Assembly: GCA_002450095.1 (NCBI GenBank)
Contig: DJYK01000040.1
Location: forward strand, 1 to 46,998
Source of the DNA: Mageeibacillus sp. UBA6980
GTDB taxonomy: Bacteria; Bacillota; Clostridia; Saccharofermentanales; Saccharofermentanaceae
Direction: 5' to 3'
DNA length: 46,998 nt
Shown: positions 30,587-39,009 of the stretch, piece after piece
Layout of the letters: every line of letters starts with the position of its first letter
How positions within the stretch are numbered: the stretch's first letter is position 1
Translations under genes and position numbers: made by a program
The notes under the pieces: generated by a model
Told to the model about the DNA's origin: nothing
Database searches by the model: none
Seen by the model: only the letters and a program-made list of their open reading frames with translations

Positions 30587-31132
30587 TCACAGCGAAGGGA
30601 ACCCGAATGCGCGTATGGCAGCATCAACATCCTCTGCCGCTTCTTCTCCTTCAGACATTATGACAATAATCGTCGAGCCGCTGTAATAAAAGCCCGCGTA
30701 GATCTCTCCGGTCATAAAGCGATCCCCGAATATATTCCTGCCGATGTTCTCTCCGTTCACTACTATATATCCGTGATCGGTCTCGCTTTGACACTTGTAA
30801 TCTCCGTTAAACTGACCTGAAGGATCAAAACCCTCTTCAAAGGAAGAATATGCTTCGCTGAACGTCTCATTCGCGGCTTCTTCATCTTCGAAGATCATCG
30901 CTGTGATTCTGGCATCATTATATCTCGCGGTTATGTAAGTTCCGGAGAATTCGGGATCTTCGACTTCGCTTACAAATATATCTTCCTCGGGGATATCCAA
31001 TTTCTCCTCGAGCACATTGATAACAGAATCTTCATCATATTCTGCGATCTTCGCACATGAGACCGTGGCGAACATCATAACAGAAACAAAAAAGATCGAG
31101 AGTAATGATCTGATCTTCTTACCGTCAAACAT
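30587..31132 (-). CDS. Putative lipoprotein
   Basis: The N-terminus is a lipoprotein signal (KKIRSLLSIFFVSVMMFATVSC), with the lipobox ATVSC and Cys26 as the likely lipidated residue. The remaining 155 residues are acidic, with no motif I recognise. It precedes SCP2 and acyl-CoA synthetase on the minus strand but is separated by 44 bp with no overlap, so co-transcription is only possible. Function unknown. Confidence 0.8.
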   Translation of the reverse strand: MFDGKKIRSLLSIFFVSVMMFATVSCAKIAEYDEDSVINVLEEKLDIPEEDIFVSEVEDPEFSGTYITARYNDARITAMIFEDEEAANETFSEAYSSFEEGFDPSGQFNGDYKCQSETDHGYIVVNGENIGRNIFGDRFMTGEIYAGFYYSGSTIIVIMSEGEEAAEDVDAAIRAFGFPSL

Positions 31133-31177
31133 TTTGATTCCCCAAATGCATTTGAAATGCTTTTTACTTACTTAAGA

Positions 31178-31873
31178 TCAGCTGTTCTTAAGCTCTGCAT
31201 AGAGGGCAGCGTGCGTTGAATTGTGGTAAGGTGCTGTCCAGAATACTCCGAGAATACCGCAAGTGATCGCGGAGAGGATATACCATCCTATGAATGAGAG
31301 ATCAAGAAGGAAAGCTCTTCCCTTGTTGCCTTGCATCATCTGCTTTGAACGCTTCAACGCTTCTGTAGCGGAAAGTTCCGGATTATCCGTAAGAATGAAC
31401 GGAACCATGCTGTATGCATATGATGCGATAATACCCGGGATAACAAGCAGGATAGACCACAGAGCAATAAAGAGATCTCTTAAGAACAACGTGAGAAATA
31501 CTCTTACGTAATTGCTGAATCCTTCCTTAAGAGCACTGCCGAGAGTTGCAGAATTATCGCTGATATTCTTCTTAAAGAAACTGTAGCATCCTACCTCGAG
31601 AGGGTTGAACAGGAATATCTTTAAAAGAACTGAAACAACGATCACGATCACGATCGCGACCGCGCTTACAACAAAAAGAGACTGCAGATCGCCTTCAGAC
31701 AGAGCGGCGATCTTGTCACTGAGATCTGCGCCCTCCTCACCTGAAGTTGCAGAACCGGATGCGGTTGTCCCTCCGATAAAAAGCGAAAGGATCAAAGCGG
31801 CAAGTACACTTCGCCAGTAGTTTGCCTTAAAGGCTGTTCTGCCCTTAAGCTTTACGTCGCCTATAGACCACAT
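31178..31873 (-). CDS. DUF975-family membrane protein
   Basis: A 231-residue protein starting MWSIGDVKLKGRTAFKANYWRSV, the conserved amphipathic start of DUF975, followed by about five hydrophobic segments and the central LFNPLEVGCYSFFKKN loop of the family. TTGAGGAGGTAAATGTT precedes the ATG. The family is widespread in Clostridia and its function is unknown. Confidence 0.9.
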   Translation of the reverse strand: MWSIGDVKLKGRTAFKANYWRSVLAALILSLFIGGTTASGSATSGEEGADLSDKIAALSEGDLQSLFVVSAVAIVIVIVVSVLLKIFLFNPLEVGCYSFFKKNISDNSATLGSALKEGFSNYVRVFLTLFLRDLFIALWSILLVIPGIIASYAYSMVPFILTDNPELSATEALKRSKQMMQGNKGRAFLLDLSFIGWYILSAITCGILGVFWTAPYHNSTHAALYAELKNS

Positions 31874-32026
31874 AACATTTACCTCCTCAATTTGGCAATG
31901 ATCAATTATATAAATAATTTTACTTCATAAATTATTACGCTATAATTACAAAACTTCAAGGATTGGTATATATTCTTATAATATCGGCAGACGCGAAGGA
32001 TAAACCTAAGCGGGAAAGGTCTTAAT

Positions 32027-32470
32027 ATGAGAGCGGTTGTAACAAGAGTTCTGGAAGCATCCGTCACCATTGACGGCAACGAGACTGCAAGGATCGGCAA
32101 AGGCTTTCTCATCTTATTGGGCGTTCACGAGAATGACGATGAGAAAGAGGCCATATGGACTGCCGACAGGATATGCGGGATGCGCATATTCGAAGACGGC
32201 AACGGAAAGATGAACATCAACCCCAAGGATGCCGGCGCCGAACTTCTTATCGTAAGTCAGTTCACTTTGTACGCCGATGTATCTTCAAGGCGTCCGGGAT
32301 TCTTCCACGCCGCAAGACCTGAGAAAGCCATCCCCCTGTACGAGCGGGTAATAAGCGAATGCCGTGCAAAGGGGTTTAACGTTCAGACCGGAGAATTCGG
32401 AGCAGATATGAAGGTTCAGTCGATCAACGACGGTCCCGTAACGATAATCATCGAGAGTGAGTTTGAATGA
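32027..32470 (+). CDS. dtd: D-aminoacyl-tRNA deacylase
   Basis: The enzyme removes mischarged D-amino acids from tRNA. Signatures are MRAVVTRVLEASVTIDG at the start, SQFTLYADVSSRRPGF in the middle (active-site loop) and GADMKVQSINDGPVTI at the end, over the usual 147 residues. The gene overlaps dus by 4 bp (ATGA). Confidence 0.95.
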   Translation: MRAVVTRVLEASVTIDGNETARIGKGFLILLGVHENDDEKEAIWTADRICGMRIFEDGNGKMNINPKDAGAELLIVSQFTLYADVSSRRPGFFHAARPEKAIPLYERVISECRAKGFNVQTGEFGADMKVQSINDGPVTIIIESEFE

Positions 32471-33402
32471 GAGTTTATTTCGCGCCGCTCGAAGGCATAA
32501 CCGGCTACATCTTCCGCAATGCTTATAACGATATCTATGGTCATATAGATAAATACTTCGCGCCTTTCATCTCCCCTTCCGAGAATTGCCCCTTAACGCC
32601 GAGAGAACGTAAGGATATAACACCGGAGAACAACAAGGGGATCGATCTGATACCGCAGATCTTAACGAGAAGATCGGACTGTTTTATCGAGGCCGCCAAA
32701 GAACTCCGATCTATGGGCTATAAAGAGATCAACTTAAATCTCGGCTGCCCTTCAGGAACGGTCTGCGCCAAGGGAAAGGGTGCGGGATTTCTTCCCGATA
32801 CGGATGAGCTTCAAAAGTTCCTTGATGACATATATTCATATTCGGAGTCTGAAGGTCTCAGCATATCCGTCAAGACAAGGATTGGATACTATAACCCGGA
32901 TGAGTTCTTTGATCTCGTGGAAATATTCAATGCTTTTCCGATAAGCGAACTGATCGTTCACCCCAGGATAAGGTCGGACTTTTATAAAGGCGAACCCAGA
33001 AGAGAATACTTTGCTTATGCCCTGGAGCACGTTAAGTGTCCGCTTATATATAACGGCAACATATATACTGTAAAAGACCGCGAAGATCTGTGCCGCGAGT
33101 TCGGCCTTAACCTTGATACCATAATGGCCGGACGCGGTCTTATAAGCGATCCGTCTTTGGCGGAAAAACTCAAGGGCACCGCCTCCGGGACCGACTTTCA
33201 AAAACTTCGCGTCTTTCACGATACCTTATATCACGAGTATCAGAAGGTCATGGCCCCCGACATCAATGTTCTTTATAAGATGAAGGAACTTTGGACCTAT
33301 TGGAAGGTCCTGTTCGAAGGGTCTGACCGGGAGATCAAACGCCTTCTTAAGACGAAGAAATACAAAGATTACGAGGACATCGCATATCAGATCCTGAAAT
33401 AA
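32467..33402 (+). CDS. tRNA-dihydrouridine synthase
   Basis: An FMN-dependent enzyme that reduces uridines in tRNA. Present are the opening YFAPLEGITGYIFRNAY (the usual APMAGVTD-like FMN loop), NLGCPSGTVCAKGKGAGFL with the catalytic Cys, VKTRIGYYN and NGNIYTVKDRE, and MAGRGLISDP near the end. The 311-residue length is normal. It is translationally coupled to dtd, so both genes serve tRNA quality. Confidence 0.93.
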   Translation: MRVYFAPLEGITGYIFRNAYNDIYGHIDKYFAPFISPSENCPLTPRERKDITPENNKGIDLIPQILTRRSDCFIEAAKELRSMGYKEINLNLGCPSGTVCAKGKGAGFLPDTDELQKFLDDIYSYSESEGLSISVKTRIGYYNPDEFFDLVEIFNAFPISELIVHPRIRSDFYKGEPRREYFAYALEHVKCPLIYNGNIYTVKDREDLCREFGLNLDTIMAGRGLISDPSLAEKLKGTASGTDFQKLRVFHDTLYHEYQKVMAPDINVLYKMKELWTYWKVLFEGSDREIKRLLKTKKYKDYEDIAYQILK

Positions 33403-33441
33403 CGGAAGCCGTTACGGGTGTTCAAGGGATAGGATCGTCCG

Positions 33442-33909
33442 TTAATTGTCTTCGCTTATAAGATTCAGATCGTCATTAAGTCTTGCGACGATGACGGTCT
33501 CCCCCGGACCATATTCCTTCTTGCCGATAAAAGGACTGATATTATGGCCTTCAAGACCTCTTACCTGATATCCGCTGTCGGTCTTACCTGTTATCTGACC
33601 TGAAACGAATTCATAGTCCTGATTCTTAATAGCCTTGGCCGTCGCGAATATGTTATAGACCGCAAAGAACGGGAAGAAAACGGCGAGAAGTCCAATCGCA
33701 CTTATGAACAGACGGTTCAGGAAATAGATGATCACAAAAACTATCGCAAGTACCACCACACTGACTATTATCGATATCGGAAGAAGTTTCCAGGATGCCG
33801 ATCTTGATTTCTTAAGAAATGTATCCTTAAGTTCATCACTTACGGTCACAGGAGTAAGGACCTGCTTTTGTACCGATTCTTTCATCATAAACTTCACATC
33901 AGAAGCCAT
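33442..33909 (-). CDS. Membrane protein of unknown function
   Basis: A 155-residue protein with two adjacent hydrophobic segments at about 42-90 and a soluble C-terminal domain of about 55 residues (FVSGQITGKTDSGYQVRG ... GETVIVARLNDDLNLISEDN). The order resembles small DUF-type membrane proteins of Clostridia, but I do not recognise the family. AAGGAGACAAGAATAA precedes the ATG. It converges with the dus gene. Confidence 0.75.
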   Translation of the reverse strand: MASDVKFMMKESVQKQVLTPVTVSDELKDTFLKKSRSASWKLLPISIIVSVVVLAIVFVIIYFLNRLFISAIGLLAVFFPFFAVYNIFATAKAIKNQDYEFVSGQITGKTDSGYQVRGLEGHNISPFIGKKEYGPGETVIVARLNDDLNLISEDN

Positions 33910-33941
33910 TTATTCTTGTCTCCTTAAGCAATTAATTCTCA

Positions 33942-34088
33942 TCCATCCGCAAATACATCCACAAAAACGCGCTGTTTTGTGGATGGTTCTGTGGATAGCA
34001 CTCAATATCCACAAATCCTACCACAAAAATGGTTAGATTTGTGGATATATTTGTGGATGAGGTTAATCACCATTCGAGATCGTCGAAG
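33942..34088. repeat. 147-bp double-hairpin repeat, copy A
   Basis: It consists of two tandem long hairpins built from ATCCACAAA / TTTGTGGAT half-units, followed by the tail TTAATCACCATTCGAGATC and TCGAAG. Copy B is at 38860-39006 with about 80-85% identity by eye and no net length change. It lies 42 bp beyond the stop of the minus-strand LURP-one gene, in the same orientation relative to its gene as copy B. Confidence 0.9.
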
Positions 34089-34130
34089 TTGTTCATTTTT
34101 TTCGCGATAACACCTCGTTTATTGTAAAGA

Positions 34131-34637
34131 TCAATTGCCGGTATTTACGTAAGCAGCACTCTGGTCCTGCTCGGCCTTGACGCAGTCAATTGCGATTACC
34201 GCAGCCAACGCGAGCACCTCATCGGTTCCGTCCGCTATATCGATCTCATAGCTGTCTCCCCATGAGAGCCATACCTTGTGAAGACTTACGATCTCGCGTC
34301 CGTTATCGGTTATCTTATAATCGTGATCGAGAATGCTCCCGTTGACTTCCCAACCGGGACCCTCCACTATGTACTTTGCTTTAAAGAACGAGATCTTCTT
34401 CACGATCATTGCAACCTGCTCGTCGTTGATAGTTACAATGAACCTGGGCATTAACGACAGCAATTTCTGACGGACCATAGCGACTTCTCTGCCGTTTGCA
34501 TCCATAATGTGAAGCTTCTTTCCGCCTACGGTCAGGAAATCACCCTTAACCTCATAGACATCTTCTTCAACTTCATTCTTAACAGAGAACTTATCTGTCA
34601 GTGAAAACACCTGTTGCTTCATAAATAGTTTTCTCAT
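34131..34637 (-). CDS. LURP-one-related / YxjI-type protein
   Basis: A 168-residue protein with repeated beta strands: KFSVKNEVEEDVYEVKGDFLTVGGKKLHIMD, then KLLSLMPRFIVTINDEQVAMIVKKISFFKAKYIVEG. This is the tubby-like fold of the LURP-one/YxjI family, which is of uncertain function (possibly membrane phosphoinositide binding in eukaryotes). GACGGAGGCCGTAT precedes the ATG. A structured repeat lies just after the stop. Confidence 0.88.
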   Translation of the reverse strand: MRKLFMKQQVFSLTDKFSVKNEVEEDVYEVKGDFLTVGGKKLHIMDANGREVAMVRQKLLSLMPRFIVTINDEQVAMIVKKISFFKAKYIVEGPGWEVNGSILDHDYKITDNGREIVSLHKVWLSWGDSYEIDIADGTDEVLALAAVIAIDCVKAEQDQSAAYVNTGN

Positions 34638-34702
34638 ATACGGCCTCCGTCTGATTAGAGTAATTCTATTCTACAATAACAAAACAACTATTTCCCCTTG
34701 TG

Positions 34703-35866
34703 TTATTCCCTATAGAGCTTACTGAGTATCCAGTCCTGAGATTCTATATCATAAGACTGACCACAAAAGGGACATATCCTGTTTTGCACGGCATTGAAAC
34801 TTCCGCCGCAGGTCGGGCACTGTATCTTGGTCATGGAGAATCTCATGTCGATAGGTATGTCCGTTCTTCTTATGAAGACTGCTCTGTACTTCTCTTTCCG
34901 GGATCGGATCTTACCGTCAGTATCATAGAGCACATCGAAGAATGCGTCGGTCGAGACGATCACCCTGCCGTCTTCTTCCTTGAAGTCCGCAAGCCCGAGG
35001 GCCGCTCCGTAATTCAGATCTATTATATCCTTAAATTCCGGCGCCAACGCGTCTCCTCTATAGAACAGCAGTTCCTGCTCATTCGGTGCATAAACGGCTG
35101 TCTTAATAAGAGAGATCGCCTTGCTCGTAAAGTACTCGAATGAGAAATCCGGGAAGATAGCCTTCATCCTCTTCTCGAAGCTTCCTCTCGAACCGATTGC
35201 ACCCCACTTACCCGCCGACTGTCTCGAACCTACCGCTATCGTCCTGAATATGAGATAGAACGAATAAGCAAAATAACCCACAGCGATACCGATTGGGATC
35301 AGGAACAACGGAGCAAGCAACAGACCGAAGTTGAATTCCTCACCTCGAGCATGCTGATCCTTAAAAACAAAAAACTCTACTATTAAAGCAAACAAAAGGA
35401 TCGCGATCACCGCACCGATCATAAACTTGCGCATTATCCTCTTGCCCTCGTCACCGGCAAGTGATACGTCTTCGATGAAGTAGTAACCCGTAACCTTCGG
35501 GAAAAGGTCGCTCATCTTATATCGGGTACCGCAGAAAGGACATCCGTCCTGAAGTCCGGCGATCGTGCTCACGCTTCCGCAGTTAGGACAGGAACAGACC
35601 TCATCATCCGGATGAACTCCTGAGATGACATCCGTTATCGTCGCATACATGCTGCTCCTCTTGTTATCTTCGAAGAGTTTCTTGCCGTCACGGGTTATCT
35701 TCCTTCTTATGTTGTACTGCTCGTTGCTTACGTAGCTTATGTCGTTATCTGCGAAAGAGATTTTATTGCCTCTTGTGATCGCAGAACCCAAAGTCGCCAC
35801 AAAGGACTTTAGCTTCTTTCTGAAACTCTGCTTAAGATTTACTGTCTCGAAGATGTTATAACCCAT
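34703..35866 (-). CDS. Zinc-ribbon membrane protein
   Basis: A protein of 387 residues with two zinc ribbons: CSCPNCGSVSTIAGLQDGCPFCG near residue 92 and CPTCGGSFNAVQNRICPFCG near the C-terminus. Between them are two hydrophobic segments (about 150-210) and a globular region that resembles Tim44-like lipid-binding domains (FSFEYFTSKAISLIKTAVYA). The start at 35866 follows AAAAGGACGGATCTTA; an ATG 11 codons further out is less well placed. Function unknown. Confidence 0.85.
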   Translation of the reverse strand: MGYNIFETVNLKQSFRKKLKSFVATLGSAITRGNKISFADNDISYVSNEQYNIRRKITRDGKKLFEDNKRSSMYATITDVISGVHPDDEVCSCPNCGSVSTIAGLQDGCPFCGTRYKMSDLFPKVTGYYFIEDVSLAGDEGKRIMRKFMIGAVIAILLFALIVEFFVFKDQHARGEEFNFGLLLAPLFLIPIGIAVGYFAYSFYLIFRTIAVGSRQSAGKWGAIGSRGSFEKRMKAIFPDFSFEYFTSKAISLIKTAVYAPNEQELLFYRGDALAPEFKDIIDLNYGAALGLADFKEEDGRVIVSTDAFFDVLYDTDGKIRSRKEKYRAVFIRRTDIPIDMRFSMTKIQCPTCGGSFNAVQNRICPFCGQSYDIESQDWILSKLYRE

Positions 35867-35963
35867 TAAGATCCGTCCTTTTTCCCTAAGTCTCCCCACT
35901 CATTATATATCACATAACAGTGCAGTTTCTCGTCGGGATAAAGTCCGTCTTAATCAGTCGAAT

Positions 35964-36398
35964 CTATTCTCTCTGCTTCTGCTGAAACCTGATAAGATCT
36001 GCCGTCATACGGTCAGCGGTCTTCTTATCCAGGAACCAACCGATGATAACCACTGCTGCATAGATCATTATCACACTTACCGCCACACACAGTGCGGCAA
36101 CGATCCTGTCATGATCCATAGTATTTCCGCCGAATATGAATGCCAGGAGCAGGACCACAGTCATAAGCATCCGGATCACATGTCTGATCACGGTCTGTTT
36201 GACCGACAGTTCTTTTCCGTCCCGTGTGATCAGGGCGGGTATAACCCCGATAAGCCCGTAGATCAGGGGATAGATAAACACCTCATATCCGAACCTCTGT
36301 TGAGGCATCAGTATATTCCCCAACACGAACATAGCGGCATCGATAAGCGTCACGCTGATAAAGAAGTTCCCGAGTATCTCTCTTAATCTGTCTTTCAT
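35964..36398 (-). CDS. DUF3021-family membrane protein
   Basis: A 144-residue protein with four hydrophobic segments and the conserved FISVTLIDAAMFVLGNI start of DUF3021. DUF3021 proteins are nearly always encoded beside a LytTR regulator, as here, and may modulate it. The gene starts 2 bp after the LytTR stop codon with little ribosome binding site of its own, so it is translationally coupled. Confidence 0.88.
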   Translation of the reverse strand: MKDRLREILGNFFISVTLIDAAMFVLGNILMPQQRFGYEVFIYPLIYGLIGVIPALITRDGKELSVKQTVIRHVIRMLMTVVLLLAFIFGGNTMDHDRIVAALCVAVSVIMIYAAVVIIGWFLDKKTADRMTADLIRFQQKQRE

Positions 36399-36400
36399 TA

Positions 36401-36841
36401 CTAATTACCGGTAAGTTTTGCCTTCAGATCAGGCACATATTTTCTTGAAACTATAACATCTTCCCCGTTTACGAGGTGACACAGGAACCTGCCGTTCAGA
36501 GCCGGCCTGATCTGCTCGATCTTCATTAGATTGACTATCGTTGACTTGGATATACGCAGGTAATTCCCGCCCATCAGGATCGACTCGAATTCATAGAGTC
36601 TCTTTCTTGATTCGTAGCATTCCTCTGTAAGGTAGATAAAACACCTGTCGTCTACCGCTTCAACATACAGGATATCCGACAGAGCGATGCGGTACTGCTT
36701 CTCGTCCCTATAGCCTTCCACACTCCCATGCTTAAGCTTGATGAAGCGCACTATCTCATTGACGCGTTCATCGACGCGCAGACATCCTATCTCGATATAC
36801 TCCTTCTCGCCGGGGTTAATGTTCTTGATCTTTATTTCCAT
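36401..36841 (-). CDS. LytTR-family DNA-binding regulator
   Basis: The C-terminal half of the 146 residues is a LytTR domain (RIALSDILYVEAVDDRCFIYL ... YLRISKSTIVNLMKIEQIRP ... VIVSRKYVPDLKAKL). There is no receiver domain, so control must come through the partner DUF3021 protein or ligand binding. Its ATG overlaps the TAA of the upstream hydrolase gene (TAATG). The three genes form a coupled operon. Confidence 0.92.
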   Translation of the reverse strand: MEIKIKNINPGEKEYIEIGCLRVDERVNEIVRFIKLKHGSVEGYRDEKQYRIALSDILYVEAVDDRCFIYLTEECYESRKRLYEFESILMGGNYLRISKSTIVNLMKIEQIRPALNGRFLCHLVNGEDVIVSRKYVPDLKAKLTGN

Positions 36842-38166
36842 TAAAGATAACTCTCGTTAACCGTAAAAACGCCTTCTCCTTTAAGATAGCAGTCAAAGAA
36901 ATCAAGCACCAGAGCGTTAACGGTATCTATGCAATCTTCATTGTTCACCGTACTCTCGCTTGTATTGAGCATCCCGCTTAAGAACGGGCTGAACAGGGGG
37001 AGATCCGTCAGATCCATATGAGCCGCACCTCTGATATACGTACTGAAGCCTTCGGTAGCATTATCAAGTATAACATTATTGGCATAAGGATATCCTGCCT
37101 CTCGGGCTTCTAAACATTCTCGATGATGCGTCTCATTATCTATGGACAGAAGCGGTGTTGTATACGGTTCTTCATTTACCACAGGCATCCCGTCCTGAAC
37201 ACCCGTCTGTTCTCCGAGCATAGATCCGTCGATATCTATAACAGCCGACACATCCTCACGCCTTCCGACAGTCACCGCAGCAGCACCTCCGAGAGAATGA
37301 CCCATAAGTCCGATGCGGCTCGTATCCATAAGCCTTCCCCACTCCTGCCCGTAATCTCCGTCTTTCAGCTCATCTATCACATAATTCACATCTGCCTCAC
37401 GCAGATCCATCCACTCGGATGTGATCATAAATACATCTTCTTCACTCATGGTATTATCATTGCCGCCGATATTCACAGCATTCTGAAAGAACTCCGGATC
37501 AACCGTAACGAGTCTGCCTTCGGAATCCTTCGTGAAGAATGAATGATACGGATGATCCAGACTGGCTACTACATAACCGTGACTTGCAAGCTCCATATAT
37601 GTTGAAGCATTACTCTGATAGTATCCGAACGCACCGTGCGAGAATATCACCAGAGGCATGCTGTGACTTTCTTCACCCGGTGCATCGGGATAATAGAAGT
37701 GAACCGGCACCTCTCTGAACGAACCGTCGTCCTCAAATTCTTCTATCCTTGACTCATCGATCAGGATAATCGTATCTTCCTTAACTTCATATTCTCCCGT
37801 CAAAGGTCTGCCGTGATAATCCGTGAACACAAACGCCGGCATCATATTTAAAGTAATAAGTACGACGCTTATCAAAGCACTTAAGATTATGGCACCTTTC
37901 TTTTTGACCTTGTCGTTTTTCCTGTATAGAAGCGCGAACAGACCTGCCGTGAGAAGTCTTAAAATAAGCACCGTAAACAAGGCTTTGAACCTGAATCCGA
38001 GATCGATCCCGGGAAGGAATACCATCACAAGGAAGATCACAAGCTGTAACGAGTCGACCATAAACCGACCCGGCGTCCATTTGCTTTTCGATGTTTTGCG
38101 TGTCAGTTCGAACGCTCCGAATCCCAATTCGGTAATGAGTAAGATCATAAGCAGAAAAAATGCCAT
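36841..38166 (-). CDS. Membrane-anchored alpha/beta hydrolase (lipase/acetylhydrolase-like)
   Basis: The N-terminal ~110 residues contain four hydrophobic segments; the rest is an alpha/beta hydrolase. Visible are VIFSHGAFGYYQSNAS (oxyanion region), LMGHSLGGAAAV with the nucleophile Ser in G-H-S-L-G, ID-x-D in VIDIDGSML and a late AHMDLTD with the likely His. This matches PAF-acetylhydrolase-like esterases. The start at 38166 has AAGGCGG 8 bases upstream. The gene heads the operon with LytTR and DUF3021, so the hydrolase may be the regulator's output or autoregulated partner. Confidence 0.87.
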   Translation of the reverse strand: MAFFLLMILLITELGFGAFELTRKTSKSKWTPGRFMVDSLQLVIFLVMVFLPGIDLGFRFKALFTVLILRLLTAGLFALLYRKNDKVKKKGAIILSALISVVLITLNMMPAFVFTDYHGRPLTGEYEVKEDTIILIDESRIEEFEDDGSFREVPVHFYYPDAPGEESHSMPLVIFSHGAFGYYQSNASTYMELASHGYVVASLDHPYHSFFTKDSEGRLVTVDPEFFQNAVNIGGNDNTMSEEDVFMITSEWMDLREADVNYVIDELKDGDYGQEWGRLMDTSRIGLMGHSLGGAAAVTVGRREDVSAVIDIDGSMLGEQTGVQDGMPVVNEEPYTTPLLSIDNETHHRECLEAREAGYPYANNVILDNATEGFSTYIRGAAHMDLTDLPLFSPFLSGMLNTSESTVNNEDCIDTVNALVLDFFDCYLKGEGVFTVNESYL

Positions 38167-38278
38167 AGTGTGCACCGCCTTTCTTTGCAGTTACTCTATG
38201 GCAATACCTGGCCGTATTCAACAGTCCGGGCGGTAAGATGCATTTTCGCCCCGCAAGATGCACGATCCGCAATGTTAA

Positions 38279-38308
38279 TCACGCCTTGAAGTTATATATC
38301 GGCTTCAT
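38279..38308 (-). pseudogene. RtcB C-terminal tail remnant or 9-aa ORF
   Basis: The minus strand reads MKPIYNFKA then TGA, preceded by AAAGGAGGAA. The peptide matches the C-terminal KPVYNFKA of the rtcB gene encoded 1.3 kb away, at which position RtcB proteins often end. It may be the last trace of a duplicated rtcB, or a translated leader peptide by chance. It lies just downstream of tRNA-Cys in the direction of transcription. Confidence 0.5.
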
Positions 38309-38356
38309 TTCCTCCTTTGTATTTTCTTCATCCTACTCGGTGTGATGCACCTGAAT

Positions 38357-38429
38357 TGGAGCATCCGGTGAGAGTCGAACCCACGGAATGCGGTTCTGCA
38401 GACCGCACGGCAACCGCTACCTCGGATGC
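38357..38429 (-). tRNA. tRNA-Cys (anticodon GCA)
   Basis: A 73-nt cloverleaf on the minus strand. The acceptor stem GCATCCG/CGGATGC is perfect, discriminator T and encoded CCA follow, the anticodon loop is CTGCAGA (GCA), and T73 is the identity element expected for Cys. It lies 80 bp after tRNA-Asn. Confidence 0.95.
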
Positions 38430-38509
38430 ATTGTGAGGACGAAGAAAGTGCCTGGTTCTCTCCGTGCTTCTTAACTCACTCGACGCCAAGAGCATATCTC
38501 GTGAGTTGT

Positions 38510-38585
38510 TGGCACCCCCGGAAGGACTCGAACCTTCAACCTCCCGGTTAACAGCCGATTGCTCTACCGATTGAGCTACAGGGGT
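38510..38585 (-). tRNA. tRNA-Asn (anticodon GTT)
   Basis: A 76-nt cloverleaf on the minus strand with anticodon loop CTGTTAA (GTT), T-arm GGTTCGAGTCC, acceptor stem ACCCCTG/CGGGGGT with one G-T pair, discriminator G and encoded CCA. The 27-43 pair of the anticodon stem is A-G, so that stem is short by one pair. A T-run hairpin directly precedes it. Confidence 0.93.
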
Positions 38586-38591
38586 AAAAAA

Positions 38592-38607
38592 AGCCCGGGG
38601 GCTTTAT
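38592..38607 (-). terminator. T-run hairpin directly before tRNA-Asn
   Basis: On the minus strand AAAGCCC-CC-GGGCTTT continues as a run of seven T into the tRNA. It has the form of a leftward intrinsic terminator, so it would end read-through from prfH or attenuate the tRNA transcript. Confidence 0.6.
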
Positions 38608-38612
38608 ATCTC

Positions 38613-38674
38613 CGGGCGATCAGGTACATCTGCTTAGTATGCATCACTACGTTGCTATATATAGTGATCGCCCG
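38613..38674. repeat. Nested inverted repeats
   Basis: The outer pair is CGGGCGATCA (38613-38622) and TGATCGCCCG (38665-38674), perfect over 10 bp; the inner pair is ATCACTA (38643-38649) and TAGTGAT (38662-38668). They overlap by sharing the TGAT, so only one stem can form at a time. Confidence 0.65.
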
Positions 38675-38859
38675 AATGGTAAACGCTGTTTATTAAGTCT
38701 CGACAAAGCATTGCATGACAAACACAGCGCATTAACACGCTCAAGTAACTTATTCAGATTCGAATACAACTTTGTCATCGTCATATATTTCCTTTCAACA
38801 AAAATAGGAAGCGCACTGAAATCTGACACAAGCGAGTAGCTATACACATGGAATTATCT

Positions 38860-39006
38860 TCCATCCACAAATCCATCCACAAAAACGCGCTGTTTTGTGG
38901 GCGGTTCTGTGGATATCGCTCCATATCCACAAATTCATCCACAAAAAAACTCAAATCTGTGGATGGTTTTGTGGATGGGCTTAATCACCATTCGAGATCT
39001 TCGAAG
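38860..39006. repeat. 147-bp double-hairpin repeat, copy B
   Basis: Same architecture as copy A (33942-34088), again ending TTAATCACCATTCGAGATC and TCGAAG. It ends 4 bp from the prfH stop, so in both copies the tail motif faces the stop of a minus-strand gene. Confidence 0.9.
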
Positions 39007-39009
39007 CCT

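Larger units (their letters stand above)
38586..39009. other. Non-coding gap between tRNA-Asn and prfH
   Basis: About 424 bp with no gene. It contains, in order: a hairpin with T-run beside tRNA-Asn (38592-38607), nested inverted repeats (38613-38674), an apparently featureless 180 bp, and the 147-bp double-hairpin repeat copy B (38860-39006). Confidence 0.7.

Noticed and set aside
33942..39006. CRISPR-like look of repeated ATCCACAAA units
   Set aside because: The units form inverted, hairpin-building pairs within one 147-bp block and are not direct repeats separated by unique spacers; no cas gene is near.
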